Positions 38,599 to 49,722 are shown, counted from the stretch's first letter. The stretch: DNA of 64,000 nt from Erpobdella octoculata (GCA_963978895.1 OZ022242.1:26702424-26766423); one strand, 5' to 3'. Made by a program: numbers and translations. The notes: generated by a model not told the origin, from the letters alone.

Positions 38599-38680
38599 AG
38601 CGTCAAGAAGTAAAAGGGCCGAAACGCTAAAAATGAGAGGTTCTTCTTCTGAAGACCTTCGGCGACGAAAGCTCGCAAAG
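38599..38680 (+). ncRNA. F1 3'-terminal structured module
   Basis: AGCGT-C-AAGAAG...GGGCC-GAA-ACGCT...CTTCTT-CTGAAGA-CC. Pairings are AGCGT/ACGCT and AAGAAG/CTTCTT, then a CTC/GAG hairpin just before the end. The same layout is in F2 and F3 with compensating changes. It contains the three hammerhead core strings but in a non-standard order. Its role could be RT recognition or catalysis. Confidence 0.6.
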
Positions 38681-39008
38681 AGTTATAACACACACACATA
38701 CATACATACATACATACATACATACATACATACATACATACATACATACATACATACATACATACATACATACATACATACATACATACATACATACATA
38801 CATACATACATACATACATACATACATACATACATACATACATACATACATACATACATACATACATACATACATACATACATACATACATACATACATA
38901 CATACATACATACATACATACATACATACATACATACATACATACATACATACATACATACATACATACAAACATACATACATACATACATACATACATA
39001 CATACATA
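38681..39008. repeat. (ACAT)n microsatellite
   Basis: About 320 bp, one AAAC variant near 38970. Lies between F1 copy 2 and F3. Confidence 0.97.
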
Positions 39009-39081
39009 CTCTGAAGACCTCTGACGAACTTGCTCGAAGAAGAGTTTTCACATACATTTCATGGGCATTAGCCATCGGACA

Positions 39082-39137
39082 CTCAGGAAAGACTGAGGGG
39101 CGCTCGGGGAAGACCGAGTGGCACCGGGAAAGACCGG
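39082..39137 (+). promoter_or_regulatory. Three GAAAGA-type hairpins in the F3 leader
   Basis: CTCAG/CTGAG with GAAAGA (39082-39097), CTCGG/CCGAG with GGAAGA (39103-39118), CCGG/CCGG with GAAAGA (39124-39137). A fourth, weak unit follows. Stem sequences differ from those of F1 and F2. Confidence 0.8.
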
Positions 39138-39231
39138 AGACATCTTGGAGAGACATGAACTACGGGTGTTTTGGCCTGGCTAGCCGGGGCACATTTCCGT
39201 CTTCGCATGCTACGTCTACAACAAAAGAATT

Positions 39232-42200
39232 ATGCCCCCTGAGCTCTTACCGAAAGGGGGGGAGAATGATGAGCTCATCAATGGACTACAGGATGATGAA
39301 CCGGCTTTTCCAAAGAACCCTGATGGGGGTTTGCCCGTGTTGTGTTGGTGTGGAAAAAGCTTTAAGACAATCCGAGGAATGAAAGTTCACAGAACAAAAA
39401 TGGGATGTCTTCCCGCTTCTGTTTGCCGCCCATTATCTCTCAGTGCGGGTTCAGTTTCGTCGGCTCAAGAAGTTCCAGAAACCATCCATATTCCACAGAT
39501 TGCTTTCGACGGAGGAACTGAATGTGTTTGTGGAAGAAGATTTAAGTCAATTCGCGGAATGAATGTTCATAAAACTAAAAAGGGTTGTCAAACTGCTATC
39601 AATCAACGCTCTGCATCTACCAAGGAGACAGGTAACACGTCTGAGTATGCCGGGCCGGAAGCTAACCACAGCCCCGACAAAGTCTCCGATTCAGAAGCAG
39701 ATGTAAATTCAGAACCCAAGACAAGAATTAAATTTCCAAAAGCAATTGACACTTCAGCTTGGTCAACATTAGACTTGGAGTTGACGAGATTACTCAAAGC
39801 CCAGTTGAGGGAGAATCACTCGATATGAAAACCTTCTCAGAAATTATCTACAAAAATGTTTTGATTCATTTGGTGTGGTCCAGAAAAACCCGGTTCACAC
39901 ACATGCAGCAGTATCCAGACGGCAGAGAGAAATTGAAAAATTAAAGAAGGAGCGAAAGAAACTCAGGCGGCAATGGAGAATCGCAGAGGGGGTCGAAAAA
40001 GTTGGTCTGGCTGAACTGTGGCGGGATGTAAAAAATCGGCTCCGGGCTCTCAGGGCTGCAGAAAGACTCCGGAAAAAGAAAAGTGAGCAAAAGAAAGCCA
40101 GATGCAAATTCATGGAAAATCCATTTTGCTTCGGAAAAAGTTTGCTGGATCCACCAAAATCTGGCACTCTTCAGGCGACAAAACAAGAATTAGATGATCA
40201 CTTCCGTTTGGCGTTCAAAGATCCTCTTGGCGATTCAGAGCTGCCGGAAAGAACCGATTTTCCCGAAGTGCAGTTGCCGAAAGTGGCTTTCGACGGTGGA
40301 GAAATAAAGATGAATGAAGTATCTCAGTTTCTAAAAAAAACGAGGAACAAATCTGCCCCAGGTCCCAACGGCATTCCTTATTTGTTATACAAGAGATGTC
40401 CAGGCGTGCAAAAGCTGCTCTACAACCGTTTAAAGATTGCATGGCGATCTAGATGCGTAGATAGGGAATGGCAGAAGGCGGAGGGAGTTTTCATCCCCAA
40501 AGAAAAAGATTCGGTCAATATCAACCAATTCCGACCAATCTCACTTTTGAACGTGGAAGGAAAAATATTTTTCGCTGGTCTGGCCAAGAGGCTCACGGAT
40601 TTTGCAATTTGTAATGAGTACATTAACAGATCCGTGCAAAAAGGAGGAGTCCCCGGAGTACCGGGATGTATCGAGCACTCATCCATGATTTGGGAGGCCA
40701 TCAAAAGAGCAAGACAAAACCAACTCAGCCTGCATGTGGTCTGGCTTGATTTAGCAAACGCGTGCGGGACTGTTCGCCATCAATTGCTCTGGAAGACACT
40801 CAAAAGGCACAATGTTCCAGAATTCCTCATCGACGTTCTGTAACAGTATTTTCGCCGTTTTAGGCTACGTCTGTCAACATCGACGTGCTCCACAGAGTGG
40901 TTCAACTTGCGGGTCGGAATTGCTATGGGGTGTTCAATTTCTCCCATCCTATTTGTTCTGGCTATGCAATTATTGCTCGGTTCGATTGCATCTCGGGTTC
41001 AGGATGTTTACCTGGGAAAAGGAATTTTCATGCCATCAATAAAAGCCTTCATGGACGACACTACTCTTATCTTGAATCACTGCGGCGAAATGCGCCGTAT
41101 TCTTCAAAATTTCAACGACTTGTTGTCCTGGTGTGGAATGAAGTTCAAGCCAACCAAATCGAGAAGCCTTTTTTTGCGACATGGAGAGATTGATGGTTTT
41201 GTCTCATTCTCGGTGGCTGGTTGCGAAATCCCAACAATCCAGCAAGAACCTGTGAAAAGCTTGGGAAGATGGTACAACGTCTCCATGAATGATGTGAATC
41301 AGAGCAGCATCGTTCTGCAGGGCTTGGTTGAGGACCTGAGGAAAATCAATTCAACCGAGTTGCAGGGAAAGTTCAAGGTGTGGCTGGTACAGTTTGTTTT
41401 GATACCGAGGTTGCTATGGCCATTAACAATCTATGAGATATGTTTATCTCACGTGGAGCGAATGGAAAAGAAAATGAACTGCTGTATTCGGAAATGGCTA
41501 GGACTTCCACCGGCGTTAACAACTTTAGCTATATATATAGTAAGTCAGCTAAGTTAGCTCTTCCATTCAAGTCCCTAGTAGAAGAGTACAAGATTAGCAA
41601 GATACGGACACAGTTGATGCTGGACAACTCTTCAGACCAATGTATCGTGAATGTGGGCGCATCAGTTGGATTGGGAAAAGGCTGGACTGCAGGGAGGGAC
41701 ATCCGTGAAGCCGAGGAATCTTTGCAATGGTCTGAAAAGCTCGGAGCAGTGCAGCCGGGACGGCTCGGTCTGGGTTGGTTCCATCATGTGTGGTGGTCTA
41801 AGGCCTCGTCGCAGGAAAGGACAAACCTGATTGTTCAAGACAGAAGGCGAGCAATGGAGTTGGAAAGAGTGCAGTTAGGTGCTCAGATGTCGCAACAGGG
41901 CGATTGGACTAGATGGGAGGCGGCAGTTAAACATTCGATGACATGGAATGATTTGTGGCGTTACTCGCCCATCCGCCTATCTTTCGTGATTAGAGCGATG
42001 TACGATCAACTGCCGACAGCTTCAAACTTAGTGAAGTGGGGAAAGCTTGAAAATGAAGCCTGCAAGCTGTGTGAGAAAACAGAAACTCTGATTCATATTC
42101 TCTCATGTTGTCCGTATGCTTTGGCAAAGGGAAGATACACGTGGCGCCACAATGAGGTTCTAAGAGAGATACTGGGCATTATCAAGGAAAACTGCAGACT

Positions 42201-42597
42201 AGCCAATTCGATGCAGTTGTGCCCCAGAAGAAAAGTTTATTTCTTGAGAGAAGGCTTGCAGCACTTGGGCCGCAGAAAGGCAAGTACGAGAAGAGAATCG
42301 TTGCTTGATGCGGCAAATGACTGGAGGATATCAGCAGACTTAAAAGATGAAGACTGCTTTCCGGAATTGGTTCGCAGCAGCGGATTGAAACCGGACATTG
42401 TCATTTTTTCCAGTTTGGCCAAGACGTTGCTGTTCATCGAACTAACAGTGCCATGGGAAAGCAACATGGAAGCCTCAAATATCTTGAAAGAAGAACGTTA
42501 CAGAATCCTTGCCCAAGATTTGGAGAGTGCGCCCTCCCGTGGTAGCGTCAGGAAAAGGGCCGAAACGCTGGGAGGGTCTTCCTCTGAAGACCTCTGA
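39232..42597 (+). pseudogene. F3 RT-RLE polyprotein with two CCHC fingers, broken
   Basis: ATG 39232 is in frame here (MPPELLPKGGENDELING). Finger 1 is CWCGKSFKTIRGMKVHRTKM and finger 2 CVCGRRFKSIRGMNVHKTKK; F1 and F2 have one. RT: SAPGPNGIPYLLYKRCPG, NQFRPISLLNVEGK, VVWLDLANACGTV, GIAMGCSISPILF, AFMDDTTLILN. Knuckle CKLCEKTETLIHILSCC with YTWRHN. RLE KPDIVIFSSLAKT...ELTVPWE...KEERY. Lesions are TGA 39826-39828 plus a shift, TAA 40841-40843, a TA-run shift near 41530, and loss of the last about 90 residues. Confidence 0.87.
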
Positions 42598-42625
42598 CGA
42601 ACTTGCTCGAAGAAGAGTTTTCACA

Positions 42626-42684
42626 TACATACATACATACATACATACATACATACATACATACATACATACATACATACATAC
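42626..42684. repeat. (ACAT)n microsatellite
   Basis: About 14 units between the F3 3' end and the F2 5' end. Confidence 0.97.
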
Positions 42685-42706
42685 TCTCGGGAAAGACCTT
42701 GTGGCA

Positions 42707-42762
42707 ACTGGGAAAGACCGGTGACACCGTGGAAAGACAGGTGGCAACTCGGAAAGACGAGT
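42707..42762 (+). promoter_or_regulatory. Three GAAAGA hairpins in the F2 leader
   Basis: ACTGG/CCGGT (42707-42722, one T-G pair), CACC-g-TG/CAGGTG (42725-42743) and ACTCG/CGAGT (42747-42762), all with loop GAAAGA. A degenerate unit precedes at 42686-42698. Confidence 0.8.
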
Positions 42763-45700
42763 ATTACGGGTATCCTGGCCCAGCTTAGCCGGGATACAAA
42801 AAACACCGTTCATCTAGCTGCGACAACGAAATCGAATTTATGCCCCCAGAGCTCCAACCGAAAGGAGGGGGAGTATGATGAGCTCACAATCGGACCTACG
42901 GCCATCGAACTTGCTCTTCCAACGGACCCTAATGGGGGAACATTTCATGAGTGTGTGTGCGGTAGAGGTTTCGCAACAAGCCGCGGTATGAAGGTTCACC
43001 GTACGAAAATGGGTTGCCTGCTTAAAGCTGTACAGGATCATCGTACTGAAGCAAGCATTGCTTCAGGTAAAACGCCGGGCCAAGTCGGGCCGGATGCCAA
43101 CCACAGCCCCGACAGGTTCCACGATCCTGATAGCGACGAGAATAGGCAACCTCGGGCTAGAATTAACTTCCCCGCTGCTGCTCACAAAGCGGATTGGTCA
43201 AAGCTCGACGAGATACTTTCCAAGCTTCTCAAAGTGCAGATGAAAAAACTTCCAATGTTTCAAGTGAACAATCTAACTGACACCATTTACAATAAGTGTT
43301 TAGAGATGTTCGGTTCCAAGGAAAAAGTTCTCGTGGACAGAGGCGAAAAAACTCATATTTCAAGGCGACAACGAGAGATTGCTAGACTCAAAAAGGAAAA
43401 AAAACGACTTCGTCAACAATGGAGGAGGGCTCCAGACAACGAGAAACCAGGGCTCTCAGCATTACGACATGACTTGAGGCAGCGATTGAGTGCACTCTTG
43501 CGAGCAGAACGTTTGCGGGTGAAGAAAAGAGAACAAAGGAAGGCAAGATTCCAGTTTGTCAGAGATCCATTCCGTTATGGTAAAAGCTTGCTCGATCCAC
43601 CAAAGTCAGGTACTCTGCAAGTCAGTAAAGAGCAGCTTGATCATCACTTCCGAGCTGCTTGCATTGACCCTTTGGGCGACAAAGAACTAGCTGAAAGATC
43701 AGATCTTCCCGAGATTCCTCTTCAAAAGGTTGCTTTCAACGAGGGAGTAATTTCAATTTTTGACATATCCCAATTCCTCCGAAAAACAAGAAATAGATCT
43801 GCTCCAGGCCCAAATGGTGTACCATACCTGGTGTATAAAAAATGTCCGGGTGTGTTGAAAGTTTTACACTCATTGCTCAAGTCTGCTTGGACTTCCGGGT
43901 CTGTTGATAAAGAGTGGCAAAAAGCTGAAGGCATTTTTATACCAAAGGAGAAAGTTTCAGTCGACATCAATCAGTTCAGACCAATTTCTCTTCTCAATGT
44001 TGAAGGAAAAATATTTTTTGCTGTGCTTGCCAAGAGGTTGACGAGCTATCTAACACAAAACGACTACATAGACAAGTCAATTCAGAAAGGAGGAATCCCT
44101 GGTGTTCCTGGTTGCATCGAACATTCTACCATGATCTGGGAGTCTATAAAAAGAGCAAAACAGAATCGACTCAGTTTGCACGTCGTTTGGCTTGATCTTG
44201 CAAATGCTTATGGAGCGGTTCGTCACCAGCTGATTTGGAGAGCTTTGACGATGCACCATGTTCCAAAGTTCGTTATGGATATTCTACGACAGTATTTTCA
44301 AGATTTTCACCTGAGCTTATCGACAAAGACGTGTTCAACCGATTGGTTTCGTCTTCAGGTCGGTATAGCCATGGGGTGCTCTATTTCTCCCATATTATTC
44401 GTGCTAGCAATGTAACTACTTCTGAATTCAGTTGGTGCAAGGGTAGAAGATGTTTATGTCGGCCGAGGTATTTTCATGCCACCTCTGAGAGCTTTCATGG
44501 ACGACACGACAATTAGTTTGAATAAGTGTATTTCAATGAGACGGACACTCGATGTCTTCAGCGATCTACTCAAATGGTGCGGAATGAGTTTTAAAGCATC
44601 TAAATCGAGAAGTCTCTCCCTGCGTCGCGGTAAAATTGATGAATACACCGTTTTTTCTGTTGATGGTAACAAGATTCCAACAGTGAGCGACGAACCAGTG
44701 AAAAGTCTCGGGAGATGGTATTGTAAATCCCTGAATGACGTTGATCAGGGTGCTTCTATTCTCCGTATGGCAACTGTCTCCATGGAAAGCATTAATGCTG
44801 CTCCGCTTCAGAGCAGGTTCAAAGTGTGGATTTTGCAATTTGTTTTAGTGCCAAGACTGCTTTGGCCTTTGACAGTCTATGAAATTGGTCTGCAAGTTGT
44901 GGAGAAACTAGAAAGAAAGATAGCTCGTTTTACACGTCAATGGTTGGGTCTGCCTCCGGGATTGACGTCGGTGGCTCTCTACGGCAAAACAGCCAAGCTG
45001 AGACTTCCATTGCGGTCTTTTGTTGAAGATTTCAAGATCAGCAAACTGAGAACTCAGATGATGCTCGATAATTCAACGGATCAGAGAGTCGCTGAGGTAA
45101 AACCAACTCTAATCTCAGGAACCAAATGGAATGCTAGGGTGGAAATAGAGAATGCCACGGTTTCTCTCCAGTAGACTGAAAGGACCGGAGCAGTTCAGTT
45201 GGGGCGGCATGGTGTTGGATGGAACCACCATCTCTGGTGGTCCAAGGCAAACGCTCAGGAAAGATCAGACTTGATTGTTCAGGACAGAAAGCAGGCGATA
45301 GAAAGCGAGAGAGTTGTGAAGAGCGCACAATTGTCACAGCAAGGCGACTGGACCAGATGGGAGGAGACAGTTCAGCGGTCTCTGTCATGGGAAGATATAT
45401 GGCGCTATGCTCCAGTGCGCTATCGTTCCTCATTAGATCGATGTATGATCAGCTGCCAACAGCCAGCAATTTAAAGAAATGGAAATTAATTGAGAACGAT
45501 GAGTGTCAGCTCTGCGGTCAGTCGCAGTCATTGATTCATATTCTTTCCTCCTGCTCCTATTCCCTTTCTCATGGTAGATACACGTGGCGCCACAACCTTG
45601 TTCTCCAAAAGCTGCTGGGATTTGTAAAAGAGGCCTGCCGAAAAGCCAACTCAATGGAGGTGAAACCTAGGAGGAGGATTTTTTTTTTGAGAGAGGGATT

Positions 45701-46205
45701 GCCGCAGCTAAATCGCCCAAAAAGAACCCACACGGAAGGAGAGAATGTTTTCCATGCGGCGAACGACTGGAGGGTCTCTGCCGATCTGAAAACGGAAAAG
45801 TGCTTCCCAGTTTCAATAAAGGAAAGTGGAAAAAGGCCAGACATAGTTGTTTTTTCGAGTCTGGCCAAGACATTTCTTCTCATCGAGTTGACAGTGCCTT
45901 GGGAAAGCAACATGGAGGCCAGTAACATCATGAAATTAGAAAGATACAGAGAATTGATGTTGGATTTGGAAGCAAATGGCTCAAGAGCTGAGCTTTTTGC
46001 TGTTGAAGTCGGAGCACGCGGTTTGGTTGGTAAATCTTTGCTAAAGTTGCTGCGGGCCCTGGGAATGTCTAACAGAGAGCGGACCCGTGCAATTAAACAG
46101 ATTTCTGAAGCAGCAGAATCGGCTTCATTCTGGATTTGGTCTCAAAGAGAGAAAAAAGAAGATTTTCCAAATTTAGAAGCCGCTCTCTCCGCTCCGCAAG
46201 AATAG
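42721..46205 (+). pseudogene. F2 copy 1 RT-RLE polyprotein, three lesions
   Basis: Reads about 1160 codons. Finger CVCGRGFATSRGMKVHRTKM near residue 78. Basic helix RRQREIARLKKEKKRLRQQ. RT: SAPGPNGVPYLVYKKCPG, NQFRPISLLNVEGKIFFA, VVWLDLANAYGAV, VGIAMGCSISPILF, AFMDDTTISLN (catalytic DD). Knuckle CQLCGQSQSLIHILSSC with YTWRHN. RLE KRPDIVVFSSLAKT...ELTVPWE...KLERY. Lesions: TAA 44413-44415 (CAA in copy 2), TAG 45172-45174 (TGG in copy 2), and a 1-nt deletion near 45420. All would be recent. The nearest upstream ATG is out of frame, so the initiation site is not obvious. Confidence 0.9.
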
Positions 46206-46440
46206 AATTGCTTCGTCTTTGTTTACGTGGCGATATTAAGTACCGCTACGAAAGCGAAGCCGTTATGTCGTCGAAGGTTTTCTCACTTGAATAGTCTGAA
46301 TTTCTCTAAAGTCGCGAGTTTATTTGCATGACAAATATCTGCCACGATGCAAGGAATAATAGAAATTCGATGTCGGAAAAGAACAAAAACATTTTCTGCC
46401 GGAGGACGTTCGTCCGTCGAACGTGGCTCGCCCCCCTTAG

Positions 46441-46515
46441 AACGTCAAGAAATTAAAGAGCCGAAACGTTTGCTCGAGGGGGGGTTTTCTTCTGATGACC
46501 TCCACAGAAAAGCTC
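46441..46515 (+). ncRNA. F2 3'-terminal structured module
   Basis: AACGT-C-AAGAAA...GAGCC-GAA-ACGTT...TTTCTT-CTGATGA-CC. Compared with F1, both helices changed on both strands (AACGT/ACGTT, AAGAAA/TTTCTT). CTC/GAG closes a hairpin just before the end. Confidence 0.6.
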
Positions 46516-46525
46516 TTCAGGAGTG

Positions 46526-46863
46526 AACACACACATACATACATACATACATACATACATACATACATACATACATACATACATACATACATACATACAT
46601 ACATACATACATACATACATACATACATACATACATACATACATACATACATACATACATACATACATACATACATACATACATACATACATACATACAT
46701 ACATACATACATACATACATACATACATACATACATACATACATACATACATACATACATTCATACATACATACATACATACATACATACATACATACAT
46801 ACATACATACATACATACATACATACATACATACATACATACATACATACATACATACATACA

Positions 46864-46897
<34 letters not shown>

Positions 46898-47455
46898 CAT
46901 ACATACATACATACATACATACATACATACATTCATACATTCATACATACATACATACATACATACATACATACATACATACATACATACATACATACAT
47001 ACATACATACATACATACATACATACATACATACATACATACATACATACATACATACATACATACATACATACATACATACATACATACATACATACAT
47101 ACATACATACATACATACATACATACATACATACATACATACATACATACATACATACATACATACATACATACATACATACATACATACATACATACAT
47201 ACATACATACATACATACATACATACATACATACATACATACATACATACATACATACATACATACATACATACATACATACATACATACATACATACAT
47301 ACATACATACATACATACATACATACATACATACATACATACATACATACATACATACATACATACATACATACATACATACATACATACATACATACAT
47401 ACATACATACATACATACATACATACATACATACATACATACATACATACATACA

Positions 47456-47489
<34 letters not shown>

Positions 47490-47516
47490 CATACATTCAT
47501 ACATACATACATACAT
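46526..47516. repeat. (ACAT)n microsatellite, about 990 bp
   Basis: Longest tetranucleotide array in the window, with a few single-base variants (TCAT, ATAT near 46761, 46892, 46931, 47485). The hundreds of open codons it yields on all frames are artefacts. Confidence 0.98.
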
Positions 47517-47745
47517 TTAGAAGACACGGTTTTGTCAATTAAACGCTTAAAATAGTTTAAGTGAGAGAAAACACTTTTACTAAATCTAAAATCAAACGTT
47601 TTATTTAGATTTAGTAAAAGTGTTTTCTCTCACTTAAAATATTTTAAGCGTTTAATTGACAAAACCGTGTCTTCTAAATGGCGTGTATATTTCAACAGAG
47701 CATGTTTAAATGAACATTTAGTGCCGAAATACTGTAAATACATAC
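47514..47745 (+). mobile_element. PLE terminus preceded by a perfect 75-bp palindrome
   Basis: TTTAGAAGACACGGTTTTGT and onward (47514-47590) is mirrored at about 47608-47683. The right arm continues as SSKWRVYFNRACLNEHLVPK, the PLE terminal frame, and ends at TACATACATA. So this PLE end sits in ATAC rather than TA repeat. No hammerhead core was found in it. Confidence 0.7.
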
Positions 47746-47806
47746 ATACATACATACATGTATGTATGTATGTATGTATGTATGTATGTATGTATGTATG
47801 TATGTA
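47738..47806. repeat. (ATAC)n meeting (ATGT)n head to head
   Basis: ATACATAC switches to ATGTATGT at about 47758, an inversion point of the microsatellite. Confidence 0.95.
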
Positions 47807-47945
47807 CGCCGAAGGGCATCCGCCTGATCAACGGACGTGGGCCCACCTCCCTCTTAAAAGCGTCAAGAAGTTTAAGGGCCGAAACGCTAAAAATTAGAGG
47901 TTCTTCTTCTGAAGACCTTCGGCGACGAAAGCTCGCAAAGAGTTA
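47807..47945 (+). mobile_element. Solo F1 3' UTR fragment
   Basis: About 140 bp beginning CGCCGAAGGGCATCCGC and containing the complete structured module (47859 on), ending AGTTAAAACACACAC. A severely 5'-truncated insertion. Confidence 0.88.
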
Positions 47946-47984
47946 AAACACACACATACATACATACTTACATACATACATATT
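47946..47984. repeat. (ACAT)n
   Basis: Short array with one TTAC variant between two RLE LINE fragments. Confidence 0.93.
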
Positions 47985-48165
47985 CTTTCCTCCTGTTCCT
48001 ATTCCCTTATAGTAGATTCACGTGGCGCCACAACCTCATACTCCAAAAGCTATTGGTTTTCGTGAAAGAGGCCTGCCGAAAAGCCAAAAGTTTAAGAGCC
48101 GAAACGCTAAAGAAGTTCTTCTTCTGAAGACCTTCAGCGAAGAAAGCTCGAAAAGAGTTATAACA
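47985..48165 (+). mobile_element. Chimeric F2/F1 fragment
   Basis: About 100 bp of the F2 knuckle region (TTCACGTGGCGCCACAACCT, 47985-48086) is joined at AAAAGCCAAAAG to the F1 3' UTR (GTTTAAGAGCCGAAACGC...), ending AGTTATAACACATAC. Confidence 0.8.
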
Positions 48166-48504
48166 CATACATACATAAATACATACATACATACATACAT
48201 ACATACATACATACATACATACATACATACATACATACATACATACATACATACATACATACATACATACATACATACATACATACATACATACATACAT
48301 ACATACATACATACATACATACATACATACATACATACATACATACATACATACATACATACATACATACATACATACATACATACATACATACATACAT
48401 ACATACATACATACATACATACATACATACATACATACATACATACACACACACACATACACACACACACATACATACATACATACATACATATATACAT
48501 ACAT
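48166..48504. repeat. (ACAT)n microsatellite with an ACAC stretch
   Basis: About 340 bp; ACACACAC variants at about 48445-48470. Confidence 0.97.
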
Positions 48505-49523
48505 TACGTTGGACAGAAAGAATTGGGGCAGTTCAACAGGACAAACGGGGTCTCGGGTCAACCCATCGAATTTGGTGGTCAAAAGCCAGCACCTGTGAAC
48601 GAACAAGTCTGGTCATTCAGGAAAGAAAGAAAGCTATCGAGTCTCAGAGAATGATTAAGTTTGTTCAGTTATCTCAACAAGGAGACTGGACGACATGGGA
48701 AAATGCTGTTCAGCGTTCACTTTCTTGGAAAGACATTTGGCAATACACACCACTACGTTTGTCTTTTTTGATTAGATCTGTTTATGATCAACTGCCGTCA
48801 TCCAGCAATCTTCGAAGATGGAAGTTGAAAGACGATGATTCGTGCATGTTATGCGGGCAATCGGAGACTCTCATTCACGTTCTTTCCTGTTGTTCGTTTT
48901 CACTTTCACACGGGAGGTACACTTGGCGTCATAACCAAGTACTCCGAAAATTGCTTGACTTCGTCAAAGAAGCGTGTTAGAAAGCAAAGACAAGAGGAAT
49001 ACAGCAGAAAAGGAAAATCTACTTTTTGAGAGAAGGCAATCTGAAGTTCCACAGGTTCAGATCTACAAGAGACTTTGAATGTGTTATGGGTGCTGCCGAC
49101 GATTGGTCGGTTTCGGCTGATTTGGATGGCGAAAGAAAATTTCCAGAAGCTGTGAGATCTAGCGGTTTAAAGCCGGATATAATTATATATTCTGACTTGG
49201 CCAAGACAATGCTCCTGATCGAACTCTCTGTGCCATGGGAAAGTAACATGGAATCTAGCAATATTTTCAAAGAGGAAAGATATAGGGATTTAGCATGTGA
49301 TTTGAATGCCAAAGGGTTCAGGACTGAAATTTTTGCAGTCGAGGTTGGCGTTCGAGGGTTGGTTAGCAGCTCAATGTTAAAACTGCTGAAAGCTCTTGGT
49401 TTTTCAAACCGAGAAAAAACTCGAGCCATCAAGGAGATCTCCCAGACAGCTGAAGCTGCATCTTTTTGGATTTTCGCTAATAGAAAAAAGAAAGCGCTAC
49501 AAGATGCACACGAAATGGTTTAG
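48505..49523 (+). pseudogene. F1 copy 3 knuckle-RLE polyprotein fragment
   Basis: One nonsense codon (TAG 48978-48980) splits an otherwise open frame. CMLCGQSETLIHVLSCC and YTWRHNQVL give the CCHC knuckle. KPDIIIYSDLAKTMLLIELS and VPWESN...KEERY give the RLE core. Ends LQDAHEMV. Confidence 0.88.
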
Positions 49524-49722
49524 CCTTGTTTACATTGGGCGATAATCGTTCCGGCGATTTCAAGTTTTGTTTCGAACAGTTTTCTGATGAACTTTGAATT
49601 TTCGTGTTTCAAGTTAGGAATTTGGAAATTTTTCTCGCCGAAGGGCGTCCGCCTGATCAACGGACGTGGGCCCACCTCTCTCTTAAAAGCGTCAAGAAGT
49701 TTAAGGGCCGAAACGCTAAAAA
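48505..49722 (+). mobile_element. RLE-type LINE, family F1, copy 3 (5'-truncated, split by a LINE)
   Basis: Begins in the region before the knuckle directly after ACAT repeat. Runs through the RLE domain and 3' UTR to CGCTAAAAAT, is interrupted by the APE LINE (49723-53786), and resumes with GAGAGGTTCTTCTTCTGAAG at 53787 to end at about 53838. It has the ATTAGATCTGTTT segment that copies 1 and 2 lack. Confidence 0.9.

Larger units (their letters stand above)
34911..38680 (+). mobile_element. RLE-type LINE, family F1, copy 2 (near full length)
   Basis: The first about 32 bp (GGCGACGAAAGCTCGCAAAG...) are the 3' terminus of a previous F1 copy. The element proper starts near 34945 after ACACAT, with a leader of six stem-loops, then finger, RT, knuckle and RLE, a 3' UTR with the structured module (38599 on), and ends ACACACATAC. 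Head-to-tail with neighbours in the same microsatellite. Confidence 0.9.
39009..42625 (+). mobile_element. RLE-type LINE, family F3
   Basis: Preceded by 42 bp of an F3-type 3' terminus (39010-39050, matching 42583-42625) and ACATACAT, then a leader with three GAAAGA-type hairpins (39082-39137). The ORF has two fingers, unlike F1 and F2. The RLE C-terminus and part of the 3' UTR are deleted near 42520-42545. The 3' end retains the shared structured module and TTTTCACATAC. Confidence 0.88.
42685..46525 (+). mobile_element. RLE-type LINE, family F2, copy 1 (full length)
   Basis: About 3.84 kb. The leader starts CTCGGGAAAGACC right after CATA and has hairpins at 42707-42762. A single long ORF has three point lesions. 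The 3' UTR (46206-46525) holds the structured module at 46441-46510 and ends GAACACACACATAC. Best-preserved RLE LINE in the window. Confidence 0.92.

Noticed and set aside
38599..38680. Standard hammerhead ribozyme at the RLE LINE 3' end
   Set aside because: CTGAAGA and GAAA are present, but read in the usual order CTGAAGA is followed by CCTTCGGCGAC, which cannot form stem II. Only the rearranged-strand model fits, so it is reported as a hypothesis instead.
46495..47542. Open frames over 300 codons of HTYI/MYVC repeats in several frames
   Set aside because: They translate the ACAT microsatellite. Any tetranucleotide repeat without stop codons gives this. The same holds for IYIY frames in (TA)n and CYVLCVM frames at 20.5-21.4 kb.
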